A stretch of DNA of 64,000 nt. It comes from an uncultured Thermanaerothrix sp. GTDB lineage: Bacteria > Chloroflexota > Anaerolineae > Anaerolineales > Anaerolineaceae. Position 1 is the stretch's first letter, and each line of letters starts with the position of its first letter. Location of the stretch: positions 310,001-374,000 of the forward strand of contig NZ_CALIMF010000002.1 in NCBI RefSeq assembly GCF_938028735.1, given 5' to 3'. The position numbers and the translations under genes were made by a program. Below, in pieces: positions 1-7,642 of the stretch. A model generated the notes under the pieces. It was not told the origin of the DNA. It was given only the letters and a program-made list of their open reading frames with translations, and searched no databases.

Positions 1-195
1 TTTTTGCGCTTAATCGTAGCCCATTTTGAATGTCCAGACATACTACCGACTCCTTAACCACATGAAATACATCGTATTCCCAACCCGTTCTTCCTGATTA
101 TACCATAACGCAACCTTACAATTCTGTAAGCCCGCCTTACAAACACCTAAAAGCGCTTGCCTTACCAGCAGGGTTTTGCGGATAATGAGCGGGCC
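1..195. other. Intergenic, no gene seen
   Basis: AT-rich stretch before the first gene. I see no convincing promoter, terminator or RNA gene. An in-frame TTG at 157 could extend the next gene by 13 residues, but the added residues look unlike a signal segment, so I leave it out. Confidence 0.4.
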
Positions 196-900
196 ATGGT
201 AAAAAGATTTTACATTCGCTTAGGGTTAACCATTGCCAAAATGGCCCTTTTTATGGGACTATGGTTTATTACCACGGCCCACGTTTCCATTCCCAACCCT
301 ATCCGCGATCCCGGTCTAGCCGCAAGAGGCAATAGTGAAACAATTACGTGGGCCTCCCTCGATCTGACGGCCCTTCAGACATTCCGAGATCACCTTACGC
401 TTACCGGTGATCCCCAACAACCAATGGGACTTTACGTGGAAGGAGTGATGGCCTACCCAATCATCCAACAGCCTCGCTCCAACCCTGCTTACGTCTCTTC
501 CCAGCCCAACACCCTCACCGAATTTGCCTTGGCCAAGCATTACGGCAGCTTGGGCTTGTTGGCACACAATGACCTAGCGGGACAGTCTTTTCTTGCCCTT
601 CAACCTGGACAAGATCTATGGGTTGTCTTTGGAGATGGCAACCTTAAGCGGTATCGCGTCGCCACAATAAAGCATTACCAAGCCCTGCAACCAAATTCCC
701 CCTATTCCTCATTCATTAACATTGATGATAAGGACCGTACGGTGCTGAGCGCCGCCGAACTGTTCTTGCATATCTATGAGCGTCCTGGGGCCCTAATCCT
801 GCAGACCTGTCTCGCCCGAAATGGGAACAACTCATGGGGGCGCCTTTTTGTCATCGCCTTGCCTGAGGAGACAACCAGCCTTTCCATCCCCCCGGAATAA
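196..900 (+). CDS. Sortase-like membrane-anchored protein
   Basis: A 234-residue protein with one N-terminal hydrophobic segment (about residues 10-27) and a C-terminal region that reads like a sortase beta-barrel. Sortases cleave a sorting signal in exported proteins and join them to a surface nucleophile. A His lies in LLAHNDLAGQ (His124), a Cys in LQTC (Cys205), and an Arg after it (Arg207 or Arg216), the order expected for the His-Cys-Arg triad. The strand before the Cys (ALILQTC) and the closing strand (RLFVIAL) fit the fold. It is more divergent than the sortase it converges with, only 7 bases apart. The ATG start has a poor Shine-Dalgarno. No LPXTG-type substrate is visible nearby. The family is inferred from motif order; the class is not assigned. 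Confidence 0.6.
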   Translation: MVKRFYIRLGLTIAKMALFMGLWFITTAHVSIPNPIRDPGLAARGNSETITWASLDLTALQTFRDHLTLTGDPQQPMGLYVEGVMAYPIIQQPRSNPAYVSSQPNTLTEFALAKHYGSLGLLAHNDLAGQSFLALQPGQDLWVVFGDGNLKRYRVATIKHYQALQPNSPYSSFINIDDKDRTVLSAAELFLHIYERPGALILQTCLARNGNNSWGRLFVIALPEETTSLSIPPE

Positions 901-907
901 GCCGTTC

Positions 908-1696
908 TCACTCCGGTTCAGCGCTGGGTAGGGGAGCTTGACCTAGCGACCGAGCCACCACAACCAACCGATGCGTATTTGAATACGCTGGCCAGCACGT
1001 GACCAGCGTGAGACGTTCGTCTTGTGAGCGCTGAATCCAGCGTGCGTTCTCCAGCCGGGTCTTCAGATCGGCGTCCCGTTCAGGCAGAATCATCACATTG
1101 ACCACCACATAGCTGAAACGTCGTCCACCCCCTTCAACAACAATAAGATCGCCCGGCTCCAATTCGTGCAATCGCTCAAAAACCTTGCCATGAACATTAT
1201 GATGCCCTATAAGCACCGTGTTCCCTGCCTGACCCAACATGGCTGTTGCAGTAGGCCATCCAGCAGCAAACTCATCCGGGGCAAGCCACTGCTCAAATAC
1301 CCCCTCGCCAAGCTGGATTTTGCGTGTCTTTACAGGCACTACCGGGGCATCCAAGTCAATTTTGGAAATAATCAAACGTTGAGGGATGGCAGGTACGAGC
1401 GAAGGAGTGGGTTTTGCCTCCGTGGGCAAAGAACTTGACGGCATCCCAGGTGTCCCGGATAGGGTGGTTAACTCCTGGGGCGGAGGAGCAACCAACGTAG
1501 GGGGGCCTTCCTGGGCTTCGGAAAGCGTCAAGGGCACAAACCCAATGTCTGAGGAGGTCTCGTTGATGACCACTCCCGACTCAAAGGTTTGCGCGGCCTG
1601 CCATTGGTACAGACTAACCCCCAGACCAACCAAACCTCCAAACAGCAACAGAACCCCCCCCAAGCGCCACCAATCCCACGAAGAGCGCATTTTCAT
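908..1696 (-). CDS. Sortase (class D/E-like)
   Basis: A 262-residue sortase: an N-terminal membrane anchor (about residues 13-30), a Pro/Thr-rich linker to about residue 105, then the sortase domain. The catalytic His is in LIGHHNVHG (His165 or His166), the Cys in LTLVTCWP (Cys234) and the Arg in THRLVVVA (Arg243). The TLVTC motif followed by Trp-Pro is typical of class D/E-like enzymes. It should act outside the membrane as a transpeptidase or protease on proteins with a sorting motif. The long low-complexity linker probably spans the envelope. The gene is downstream of and in the same direction as the response regulator gene (gap about 50 bases), so it may be cotranscribed with it; its tail faces the sortase-like gene. 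Confidence 0.85.
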   Translation of the reverse strand: MKMRSSWDWWRLGGVLLLFGGLVGLGVSLYQWQAAQTFESGVVINETSSDIGFVPLTLSEAQEGPPTLVAPPPQELTTLSGTPGMPSSSLPTEAKPTPSLVPAIPQRLIISKIDLDAPVVPVKTRKIQLGEGVFEQWLAPDEFAAGWPTATAMLGQAGNTVLIGHHNVHGKVFERLHELEPGDLIVVEGGGRRFSYVVVNVMILPERDADLKTRLENARWIQRSQDERLTLVTCWPAYSNTHRLVVVARSLGQAPLPSAEPE

Positions 1697-1748
1697 TATC
1701 GTGAGGCTCTCAACCCTTCTTTGTGAAAGGCTATTCGTTTATGAAAGG

Positions 1749-2492
1749 CTATTCGCCCGTCTCCAGTTTGTAGCCCAAGCGATCTACATTGACAATCAGA
1801 TCCGCCCCCGCTTCATCTACATTGCCCAGTTTTCTGCGCAGGAGGTAGATCAGGAACTTAATGCGCTGTCGGGCTTGGGGGAGGTCACGCCCCCACACAG
1901 CCTCGGAGAGGGTCAAATAATCGACCACCTCAGGAGCATACTTCGCCAAAGTAGAGAGCACCTCAAACTCCTTGACCGTTAGAGGGATGCGTTCATTCTT
2001 ATAGCGCACTTCACGAGACTGACTTTCAATAATTAGCCCTACGTTAGGAAACACATAACGATGCGAGGATTGAACATGGCGCGAACGACGCAAGATCGCA
2101 TTTATCCGCGCCAAGACCTCGCCTCGGTGAAAGGGCTTGACCAGATAATCATCTGCGCCTAAGTGAAAACACTCCATCAGGGACTCTTTAGCATCAACTG
2201 CAGTGAGCACTAATACGGGGGTTGTACTGACCTGACGTAACTGACGCAACGTTTCCCAGCCATCCATTTCGGGCATCAATAGGTCCAAAAGCACCATATC
2301 AGGGGTAATGGTATGATATTTCCTCAGCGCCTCTATCCCATTCGCAGCGCTGAGGACATCAAATCCGGCCGTTCGTAATATTTGCTTTAAGAGTGTGGTG
2401 GTATCAGGGTCATCTTCGACGATCATGATGCGCGAACGCTGTCCTGAATAGAATTCATCCAGATCGGCTCCTAGCGGTTGGCTCAAAACCAT
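1749..2492 (-). CDS. OmpR/PhoB-type response regulator
   Basis: A 247-residue two-domain response regulator. After a 20-residue lead, the receiver domain (about 21-135) shows the acidic pair in IVEDDPD (Asp27, Asp28), the phosphoacceptor Asp70 in LLDLLMPEMDG, the conserved Thr97 and Lys119 in YLVKP. The C-terminal part (about 150-245) is a winged-helix DNA-binding domain ending in DRLGYKL. No histidine kinase gene is adjacent, so the partner is unknown. The start is well supported by AAGGAGGT six bases upstream. A terminator hairpin sits directly before that ribosome site, and a perfect sigma70-type promoter lies about 170 bases further up, so expression is probably set by read-through of the leader. 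Confidence 0.93.
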   Translation of the reverse strand: MVLSQPLGADLDEFYSGQRSRIMIVEDDPDTTTLLKQILRTAGFDVLSAANGIEALRKYHTITPDMVLLDLLMPEMDGWETLRQLRQVSTTPVLVLTAVDAKESLMECFHLGADDYLVKPFHRGEVLARINAILRRSRHVQSSHRYVFPNVGLIIESQSREVRYKNERIPLTVKEFEVLSTLAKYAPEVVDYLTLSEAVWGRDLPQARQRIKFLIYLLRRKLGNVDEAGADLIVNVDRLGYKLETGE

Positions 2493-2511
2493 AGTTGCAC
2501 CTCCTTAGGTA

Positions 2512-2537
2512 TACAAAAACCGGCCCACGGCCGGTTT
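2512..2537 (-). terminator. Intrinsic terminator in 5' leader (attenuator)
   Basis: On the minus strand a 9-base-pair stem AAACCGGCC/GGCCGGTTT with a GTG loop is followed by a short T run. It lies between the promoter at 2668-2696 and the response regulator start at 2492, with the Shine-Dalgarno immediately after it. A terminator here can only make sense as an attenuator of the downstream gene or as the end of a short independent RNA. Confidence 0.8.
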
Positions 2538-2660
2538 CGCTATTTGGCTCCCCGAATGCCCGCCTGAAACTTTTCAGGCAAGCGACCATCTCAAGCATTC
2601 GGATCCTCGCCGCCACTCATATTACTAAACATTGCCTTGTTCTAAGGTCCTGTTTGGTTA
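2538..2660 (-). ncRNA. Structured leader RNA candidate (unclassified)
   Basis: The transcript expected from the promoter at 2668-2696 has about 120 bases before the terminator. It can form a long-range stem CCGAATGC/GCATTCGG that encloses a second hairpin GCCTGAA/TTCAGGC with an AAGT loop. A 9-codon reading frame (minus strand 2620-2591: MSGGEDPNA, stop) with no clear Shine-Dalgarno overlaps the 5' arm of the outer stem. I compared it from memory with the common riboswitch consensus motifs (c-di-GMP, c-di-AMP, glycine, fluoride, ZTP, SAM, THF, guanidine) and none fits. It could be a riboswitch, a leader-peptide attenuator or a small RNA. Confidence 0.5.
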
Positions 2661-2667
2661 TAAATTC

Positions 2668-2696
2668 ATTATAGTGAGGTAATCCCTTTTTGTCAA
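2668..2696 (-). promoter_or_regulatory. Consensus sigma70-type promoter for response regulator
   Basis: On the minus strand TTGACA (2691-2696) and TATAAT (2668-2673) are separated by exactly 17 bases. This is a perfect match to the housekeeping consensus. The transcript would start near 2661 and carry a leader of about 168 bases. Confidence 0.88.
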
Positions 2697-2917
2697 TCAA
2701 GCCCAAAAATCGGGTAGCCCATGGCAAGATTAGAATTGAATTAGAATTTTACCGACCTATTGAATTCTCCTTCAAATTGTTGTATATTTTTATTACCCCA
2801 TGAAGGCAGCGGGTAGGAAGAGGCTGAACCGCTGTCTATTTTCGTGTCTCGCCAGGGGGGCCCATCACAGGGTTGGGCGCCCAAGGAAAATATACCTAAA
2901 ATATACCTGTACATGTA

Positions 2918-2946
2918 TTGAATTTTGAAGAAAAAACGTGTATGCT
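2918..2946 (+). promoter_or_regulatory. Promoter candidate for the sigma factor gene
   Basis: TTGAAT (2918-2923), a 17-base spacer and TATGCT (2941-2946) lie about 50 bases upstream of the sigma factor start, preceded by an A/T-rich tract. The elements match 5 of 6 and 4 of 6 consensus bases. Confidence 0.6.
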
Positions 2947-2993
2947 GATAAGCGAACATCTTATTCACGAAACTCTACTCTCGATTAACGAGG

Positions 2994-4232
2994 ATGATTA
3001 GAAGGCCTATGGAAAATCCGTTGCTTAATGTTGTAGATGAGGATGAAGAATATCCTGCAATCGCCCGCCTAATTGAACTAGGGCGTCAGAAGGGCTATGT
3101 GACCATTGACGATATCCTGCACTTTTTCCCGGAAGCGGAGCAGGATGTCGATCAATTGGAAGAAGCCTTCTCGGCGCTGATGAGCGCAGGTATCCCCTAC
3201 CTCGAAGATGAACCCCTTGGTGGCGAACTAGGGGAGGAAGAAGAGGAAGAGGAACTGCTGGAAGAAGAGCCTGAACTCGAGGCAATCGAGCACGATCTTA
3301 ACCTCGATGACCTGCGCGATATTGACACCGACGACACCATCGGTCTGTATCTCAAGGAGGTGAGTCGCGTGCCTCTGCTCACCGCCGAGGAGGAGGTTGA
3401 ACTCGCCCAGCGCATCGAGCGTGGCCGCATGGCGCGCGAAGAACTGGCGCGTGGCAATGTCAGCCCTAAGCGCCGATTGGAACTGCGTAAGCTCATTGAA
3501 GATGGGTGGGCCGCACGCGAGCATCTGATCACCGCAAATTCGCGCTTGGTGATCAGTGTAGCCAAGAAGTACATGGGACGCGGGGTCCCCTTCCTGGATC
3601 TTATCCAGGAAGGAAACATTGGCCTGATCCGCGCCACTAAAAAATTTGATTACCGTCGCGGGCACAAGTTCAGCACCTACGCCACATGGTGGATTCGTCA
3701 AGCGGTGACGCGTGCCATTGCGGATCAGGGACGTACCATCCGCGTTCCTGTTCACATGGGCGATCAAATCAACAAACTGCTGCGCGTCCAGCATCAACTG
3801 ACTCAGCGCTTGGGGCGCGAGCCAACCGTGGAAGAACTGGCCGAAGAGCTGGATGTACCTCCGAAGAAAGTGGAGAACATGATCCAGGTTGCCCGCCGGC
3901 CGCTTTCACTGGAAACACCCACCGACGACGAGGAGGACTCGGTGTTGGGTGACTTTATCGAGGATGAGGAGGCTCCTCCTCCCGATGACACAGCCACCTA
4001 TAACTTGCTGCGTGAACACCTCGAAGAAGTGCTCAACACTCTACCACCGCGCGAGGTTCGCATCCTGCAGTTACGCTATGGCCTACTTGATGGTCAAGCG
4101 TACACCTTGGAAGAGGTCGGGCGTAAGATGGGAGTCACTCGCGAGCGAGTGCGTCAAATTGAAGCGCAAGCCCTCAGTCGCTTGCGCCATCCCAGCATTC
4201 GCCGCAAGCTCAGGGATTACCTTGGTGAATAA
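2994..4232 (+). CDS. sigA: RNA polymerase primary sigma factor (SigA/RpoD)
   Basis: A 412-residue group 1 sigma factor that directs RNA polymerase to housekeeping promoters. Region 1.1 (about 15-75) is followed by an unusual acidic linker rich in Glu (about 73-100), then region 1.2 ([17 protein letters not shown]), region 2 with the -10 recognition helix ([14 protein letters not shown]), region 3 (about 265-330) and region 4 with the -35 recognition helix-turn-helix ([18 protein letters not shown]). The order and length fit a primary rather than an alternative sigma factor. The start is uncertain: ATG 2994 has no well-placed Shine-Dalgarno, and ATG 3009 (five codons later) is about as likely. 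A strong terminator follows. Confidence 0.97.
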   Translation: MIRRPMENPLLNVVDEDEEYPAIARLIELGRQKGYVTIDDILHFFPEAEQDVDQLEEAFSALMSAGIPYLEDEPLGGELGEEEEEEELLEEEPELEAIEHDLNLDDLRDIDTDDTIGLYLKEVSRVPLLTAEEEVELAQRIERGRMAREELARGNVSPKRRLELRKLIEDGWAAREHLITANSRLVISVAKKYMGRGVPFLDLIQEGNIGLIRATKKFDYRRGHKFSTYATWWIRQAVTRAIADQGRTIRVPVHMGDQINKLLRVQHQLTQRLGREPTVEELAEELDVPPKKVENMIQVARRPLSLETPTDDEEDSVLGDFIEDEEAPPPDDTATYNLLREHLEEVLNTLPPREVRILQLRYGLLDGQAYTLEEVGRKMGVTRERVRQIEAQALSRLRHPSIRRKLRDYLGE

Positions 4233-4253
4233 TGCTTTTCCTCTGCCCACGAC

Positions 4254-4302
4254 ACATCCGTGCAAGCCAACTGCAAAATTGTCTTGCACGGATGTCTTTT
4301 TT
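4254..4302 (+). terminator. Intrinsic terminator of sigA
   Basis: A 13-base-pair perfect stem ACATCCGTGCAAG/CTTGCACGGATGT with a 16-base loop, followed by a T6 run, 21 bases after the sigma factor stop codon. Confidence 0.93.
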
Positions 4303-4363
4303 AGAAATGCCCACTCTTGCTTGATCGGCAAAGTTGGGGCATACTAGAAAAGGGAGGTGGCTT

Positions 4364-7096
4364 ATGCCCAAAGTTTCGCTGCGCGCCTACAACCGCGAAA
4401 TTGAAAGCCTTATTGAAAAAGGGCAAACCGACGCGGCAATTGCTCACTGCCGTCACATTTTGAAGTTCTACCCTAAGCATATTGATACTTACCGTTTGTT
4501 GGGCAAAGCCTTTTTAGAGGCTCAACGCTACGCCGAAGCGGCGGACATCTTTCATCGCGTTCTCTCTTCTGTACCCGATGATTTTATTTCACAAATCGGG
4601 ATGAGCATAATCCGCGAAGACGAAGGCAATCTTGATGCCGCCATCTGGCATATGGAGCGCGCTTTCGAGACCCAGCCTTCTAATACAGCCATCCAGGATG
4701 AACTACGTCGCCTGTATGGCCGCCGTGATGGCATTGAGCCGCCTCGCATTCGTCTCTCACGTGGGGCTTTAATCCGCATGTATGCTCGCGGTGAGCTCTA
4801 CCCTCAGGCGATCGCGGAGGCGCGCGCTGCTCTGGCTGAGGACCCCAATCGTATTGACTTAGAGGTCATTTTAGCCCGAATGTATTATCTTTCCGGGCAG
4901 AAGGTCGCCGCAACCGAGGTCTGCACTCGTCTGGTTAGTAAATTGCCTTACTGCTTCGAGGCTAACCGGATTCTGGCTGAAATTCTCCCCACCACCTCCC
5001 GGGCTCAAGATGCGGCTATTTACCGCCAGCGTGTAGTCGCCATGGATCCCTACTTAGCGCATCTGACCCCCGGCATGTTTTCATCACTTGAGGTTCCGGA
5101 CAATGCGGTGACCCTCGACCACCTGGAGTGGAGCCCGGAATTAGAAACCCCCGCCCAACCCGAGTGGACACGCACGGTAGGTGTAACTTGGCTTGCTGAT
5201 GACGAAGAAGCCTTGCCCGATTGGTACTCTGCCCTCCAAGAACAGTCCTCATCCGAAAAACCCCTATCTCCCCCGGAGACTACTTCCCCGACTGAGGAGA
5301 TCGAAACAAGCCTTACCGAACTTGGTGAGCCTTCCTCTCCTGAAGCGGAGACACTAATCCCTGACTGGATGCGCGAAGCCGGGTGGGAAATTCGTTCTGA
5401 AGGCACAGAAGCCCCAGAATCTCCATTAACAGCCGAGGAGATCTCAGAATCCCTCCTCGAACCTGGTGAGGTTCCAGAGTGGCTGCAGGAAATTGCTCCT
5501 CCCGATCTAGAAGCACCAACAGGAGAAGAAAGCCCCGCCCAAGCGGAAATGTGGTTTGAAAATCTGTTCCAAAGCGGTGCCTCGCAGCCTATTCCAACGG
5601 AAGAAGAATTTGCATCCGAGGTCTCCTCAGAATTTGAAGTCCCCCTCACACTCCCCCCGACCGAAACAGAGCCACCCTCTACGTGGCTGGCCGATTTGGC
5701 ATCTCCGGAACCCCCTTCCCAAGGGGGGGCACAGCTCACAGAGGAATGGGCAATGCCCGAGTGGATGAGCGATGTCTCGGAAGAACCCCCCCTTTATCCA
5801 GAGCACTTCGCTCTCACTGAGGAGACAATTTCATCCACCGAGCGCCCCTCCCCAGAAGAAACCGAAGTTGCCGAGGCAGAAGCCATTCCTCCTAAGGGAG
5901 AGAGAGTTGCTTTCTCTCCAGAAGTTGCCCCAAGCGAGACGTTTTCCGGCATTGCTCCTCCGGAAGGTGAAGACATCGAGGCCGCACTGGCTTGGTTAGA
6001 GAGCCTGGCAGCCCGCCAAGGGGCGGAGGAGGCTACCCTTACGACTCCACCATCTGAACGCTCGGAGGAACCCCCCGCCTGGGTGCGTGAGGCTCAGGCA
6101 GATGCGCTCGAAACCCTCTCTACCGCTCAACCTGTAGAAATGCCACCCGCAGGTGAGCGCCCCCTGAGCTCCGAAGTTGGCATCCCTGAGAAGCCTCCCG
6201 TTGAAATGGCGCCACCCTTAGATCTCTCCACGCCCTCAAACGAAGGGGTCTCTCTGGATGAAGAGGCAGCCTTTGCCTGGTTAGAGAGCCTGGCCGCTCG
6301 TCAGGGCGCGGATGAAGACACGCTGATAACTCCGCCCGAACAGCGCGTTGAAGCGCCCCCTGCCTGGATCATCAATGCGCAAGTTGAAGAAAACCAACCC
6401 ACCGATATCAAGGTCCAAGAGGATCTAATAGCGGCTTCTGAGTTCTCCACCGAGGAGTCTCGGGTAGAGATTCCTGTGCCGCCTGAATCCATTCAGACTA
6501 GCACTGAAACCATACCCGAATGGTTGCAAGAGGTTCTGGAACCTCCCACCCCATCATCCGAAGAAGCCAAAGACGTCATGGCTCCGGAGGAAACACCTGA
6601 GCCCTCAGAAACCATCGAAGATACGCAACCGGTCCGTCTCACTGCCTCTGAGCCGACCTGGGTTGCCACTCCACCAGAAAGCGAAGCCCTCACATCCGAA
6701 TGGCTGGCAGAATTGGCAGAAGTTCCATTCACCACCGAGGAAGAGGAGGGTAAGAGCACCTGGGTGCCGGAGGAGGTTATCGCCACTGAGGGGATAGCTC
6801 TGCAGCCAGCCGTCGCACCTGTCTCCGAAACGGTTCCCGACGAAGCCCTTCTGTGGTTGCGTGAGGCCCAAAACGCTTCGCAAGCCGGCAACTTGGAGCG
6901 AGCCCTCCAGTTCTATCAGCGTCTCATCCAGGGTGCTTATTATCTTGAGGATGTTATTCACGATTTACACGAAGCGCTCTATCGTTTTCCAATCGATGTA
7001 GGCTTATGGCAGGCTCTTGGCGATGCCTATGTGCGTAGTAACCGCCTGCAAGAAGCCCTGGATGCCTACACGAAGGCCGAAGAGCTGCTTCGATAA
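4364..7096 (+). CDS. TPR protein with long acidic, Trp-motif-rich region
   Basis: A 910-residue protein of unknown role. The start at 4364 is chosen for the GGGAGGTGG site just upstream. Residues 1 to about 230 form tetratricopeptide repeats, a protein-binding scaffold. From about 250 to 840 the chain is rich in Glu, Pro, Ser and Thr, predicted disordered, and carries more than ten short motifs around a Trp (PEWLQEI, PDWMREAG, STWLADLA, PEWMSDV, SEWLAELA, LLWLREAQ). Two longer copies of AWLESLAARQGA, each followed by a PPAW motif about 25 residues later, are clear internal repeats (about 5970-6090 and 6260-6370). The last 65 residues form another TPR unit. No signal peptide, so probably cytoplasmic. 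The Trp motifs look like repeated ligands for one partner. Confidence 0.75.
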   Translation: MPKVSLRAYNREIESLIEKGQTDAAIAHCRHILKFYPKHIDTYRLLGKAFLEAQRYAEAADIFHRVLSSVPDDFISQIGMSIIREDEGNLDAAIWHMERAFETQPSNTAIQDELRRLYGRRDGIEPPRIRLSRGALIRMYARGELYPQAIAEARAALAEDPNRIDLEVILARMYYLSGQKVAATEVCTRLVSKLPYCFEANRILAEILPTTSRAQDAAIYRQRVVAMDPYLAHLTPGMFSSLEVPDNAVTLDHLEWSPELETPAQPEWTRTVGVTWLADDEEALPDWYSALQEQSSSEKPLSPPETTSPTEEIETSLTELGEPSSPEAETLIPDWMREAGWEIRSEGTEAPESPLTAEEISESLLEPGEVPEWLQEIAPPDLEAPTGEESPAQAEMWFENLFQSGASQPIPTEEEFASEVSSEFEVPLTLPPTETEPPSTWLADLASPEPPSQGGAQLTEEWAMPEWMSDVSEEPPLYPEHFALTEETISSTERPSPEETEVAEAEAIPPKGERVAFSPEVAPSETFSGIAPPEGEDIEAALAWLESLAARQGAEEATLTTPPSERSEEPPAWVREAQADALETLSTAQPVEMPPAGERPLSSEVGIPEKPPVEMAPPLDLSTPSNEGVSLDEEAAFAWLESLAARQGADEDTLITPPEQRVEAPPAWIINAQVEENQPTDIKVQEDLIAASEFSTEESRVEIPVPPESIQTSTETIPEWLQEVLEPPTPSSEEAKDVMAPEETPEPSETIEDTQPVRLTASEPTWVATPPESEALTSEWLAELAEVPFTTEEEEGKSTWVPEEVIATEGIALQPAVAPVSETVPDEALLWLREAQNASQAGNLERALQFYQRLIQGAYYLEDVIHDLHEALYRFPIDVGLWQALGDAYVRSNRLQEALDAYTKAEELLR

Positions 7097-7126
7097 AAAC
7101 CATCCCTTTATTCATGGAGGCGCACT

Positions 7127-7582
7127 GTGGAACGCACACTGGTCTTGATCAAACCGGATGCGGTGCAACGTGGCTTGATCGGTGAAATCATCCTCCGGTT
7201 GGAACGCCGTGGCCTGAAACTTATTGCCGCCAAATTCTTACAGGTTAGCCAGGAGTTAGCCGAAACCCATTACGCCGTGCACAAAGGGAAACCCTTTTAC
7301 GAGGGACTGGTGCATTACATCACCTCTGCACCCGTGATGGCTATGGTCTGGGAAGGACCCAATGCTATCGCGGCTGTGCGTCAAACCATGGGGGCCACTC
7401 GACCTACTGAAGCAGCACCGGGAACCATTCGCCATGACTTTGCCCTGGAGGTGGGGCGTAACCTGACGCACGCTTCCGATTCTCCTGAAACGGCCGCCCA
7501 GGAAATTGCATTGTGGTTCAAGCCCGAAGAACTTTATCCCTGGGACCGTGCTACCGATCCCTGGATCATGGGTCAGAATTAG
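7127..7582 (+). CDS. ndk: Nucleoside diphosphate kinase
   Basis: A 151-residue Ndk, the enzyme that moves the gamma phosphate of ATP to nucleoside diphosphates through a phosphohistidine. It starts at GTG with GGAGG upstream. The ATP-binding N-terminus ([13 protein letters not shown]) and the catalytic His115 in NLTHASDS are present. The usual TIRGDF motif reads TIRHDF, a mild departure. Length is that of the family plus a short C-terminal tail. It follows the TPR gene by 30 bases on the same strand and may be cotranscribed with it. Confidence 0.97.
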   Translation: MERTLVLIKPDAVQRGLIGEIILRLERRGLKLIAAKFLQVSQELAETHYAVHKGKPFYEGLVHYITSAPVMAMVWEGPNAIAAVRQTMGATRPTEAAPGTIRHDFALEVGRNLTHASDSPETAAQEIALWFKPEELYPWDRATDPWIMGQN

Positions 7583-7596
7583 GCTTTCAACGTTTG

Positions 7597-7631
7597 GAAA
7601 AAAACATCTCGGGCAGATAACCCGAGATGTT
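7597..7631. terminator. Terminator between convergent ndk and LuxR-Kelch genes
   Basis: An 11-base-pair stem AACATCTCGGG/CCCGAGATGTT with a 7-base loop. On the minus strand it is followed by a T7 run, so it is a strong terminator for the LuxR-Kelch gene; on the plus strand the T run is broken (TTGATTTT) and it would be weaker for ndk. Confidence 0.85.
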
Positions 7632-7642
7632 GATTTTCCAGT

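Noticed and set aside
1386..1982. Long plus-strand frame across the sortase and response regulator genes
   Set aside because: It runs antisense over two well-supported genes and has no recognisable domain or ribosome site.
2538..2660. Known riboswitch class for the leader
   Set aside because: None of the common consensus elements I can recall fits, so I leave it unclassified instead of naming one.
2741..2968. 75-codon minus-strand frame between the response regulator and sigA
   Set aside because: It lies in the divergent promoter region, no ribosome site, no domain.
5050..5739. Minus-strand Ser-rich frames in the TPR gene
   Set aside because: They mirror the Glu/Pro/Ser codon bias of the acidic region and show low-complexity sequence only.
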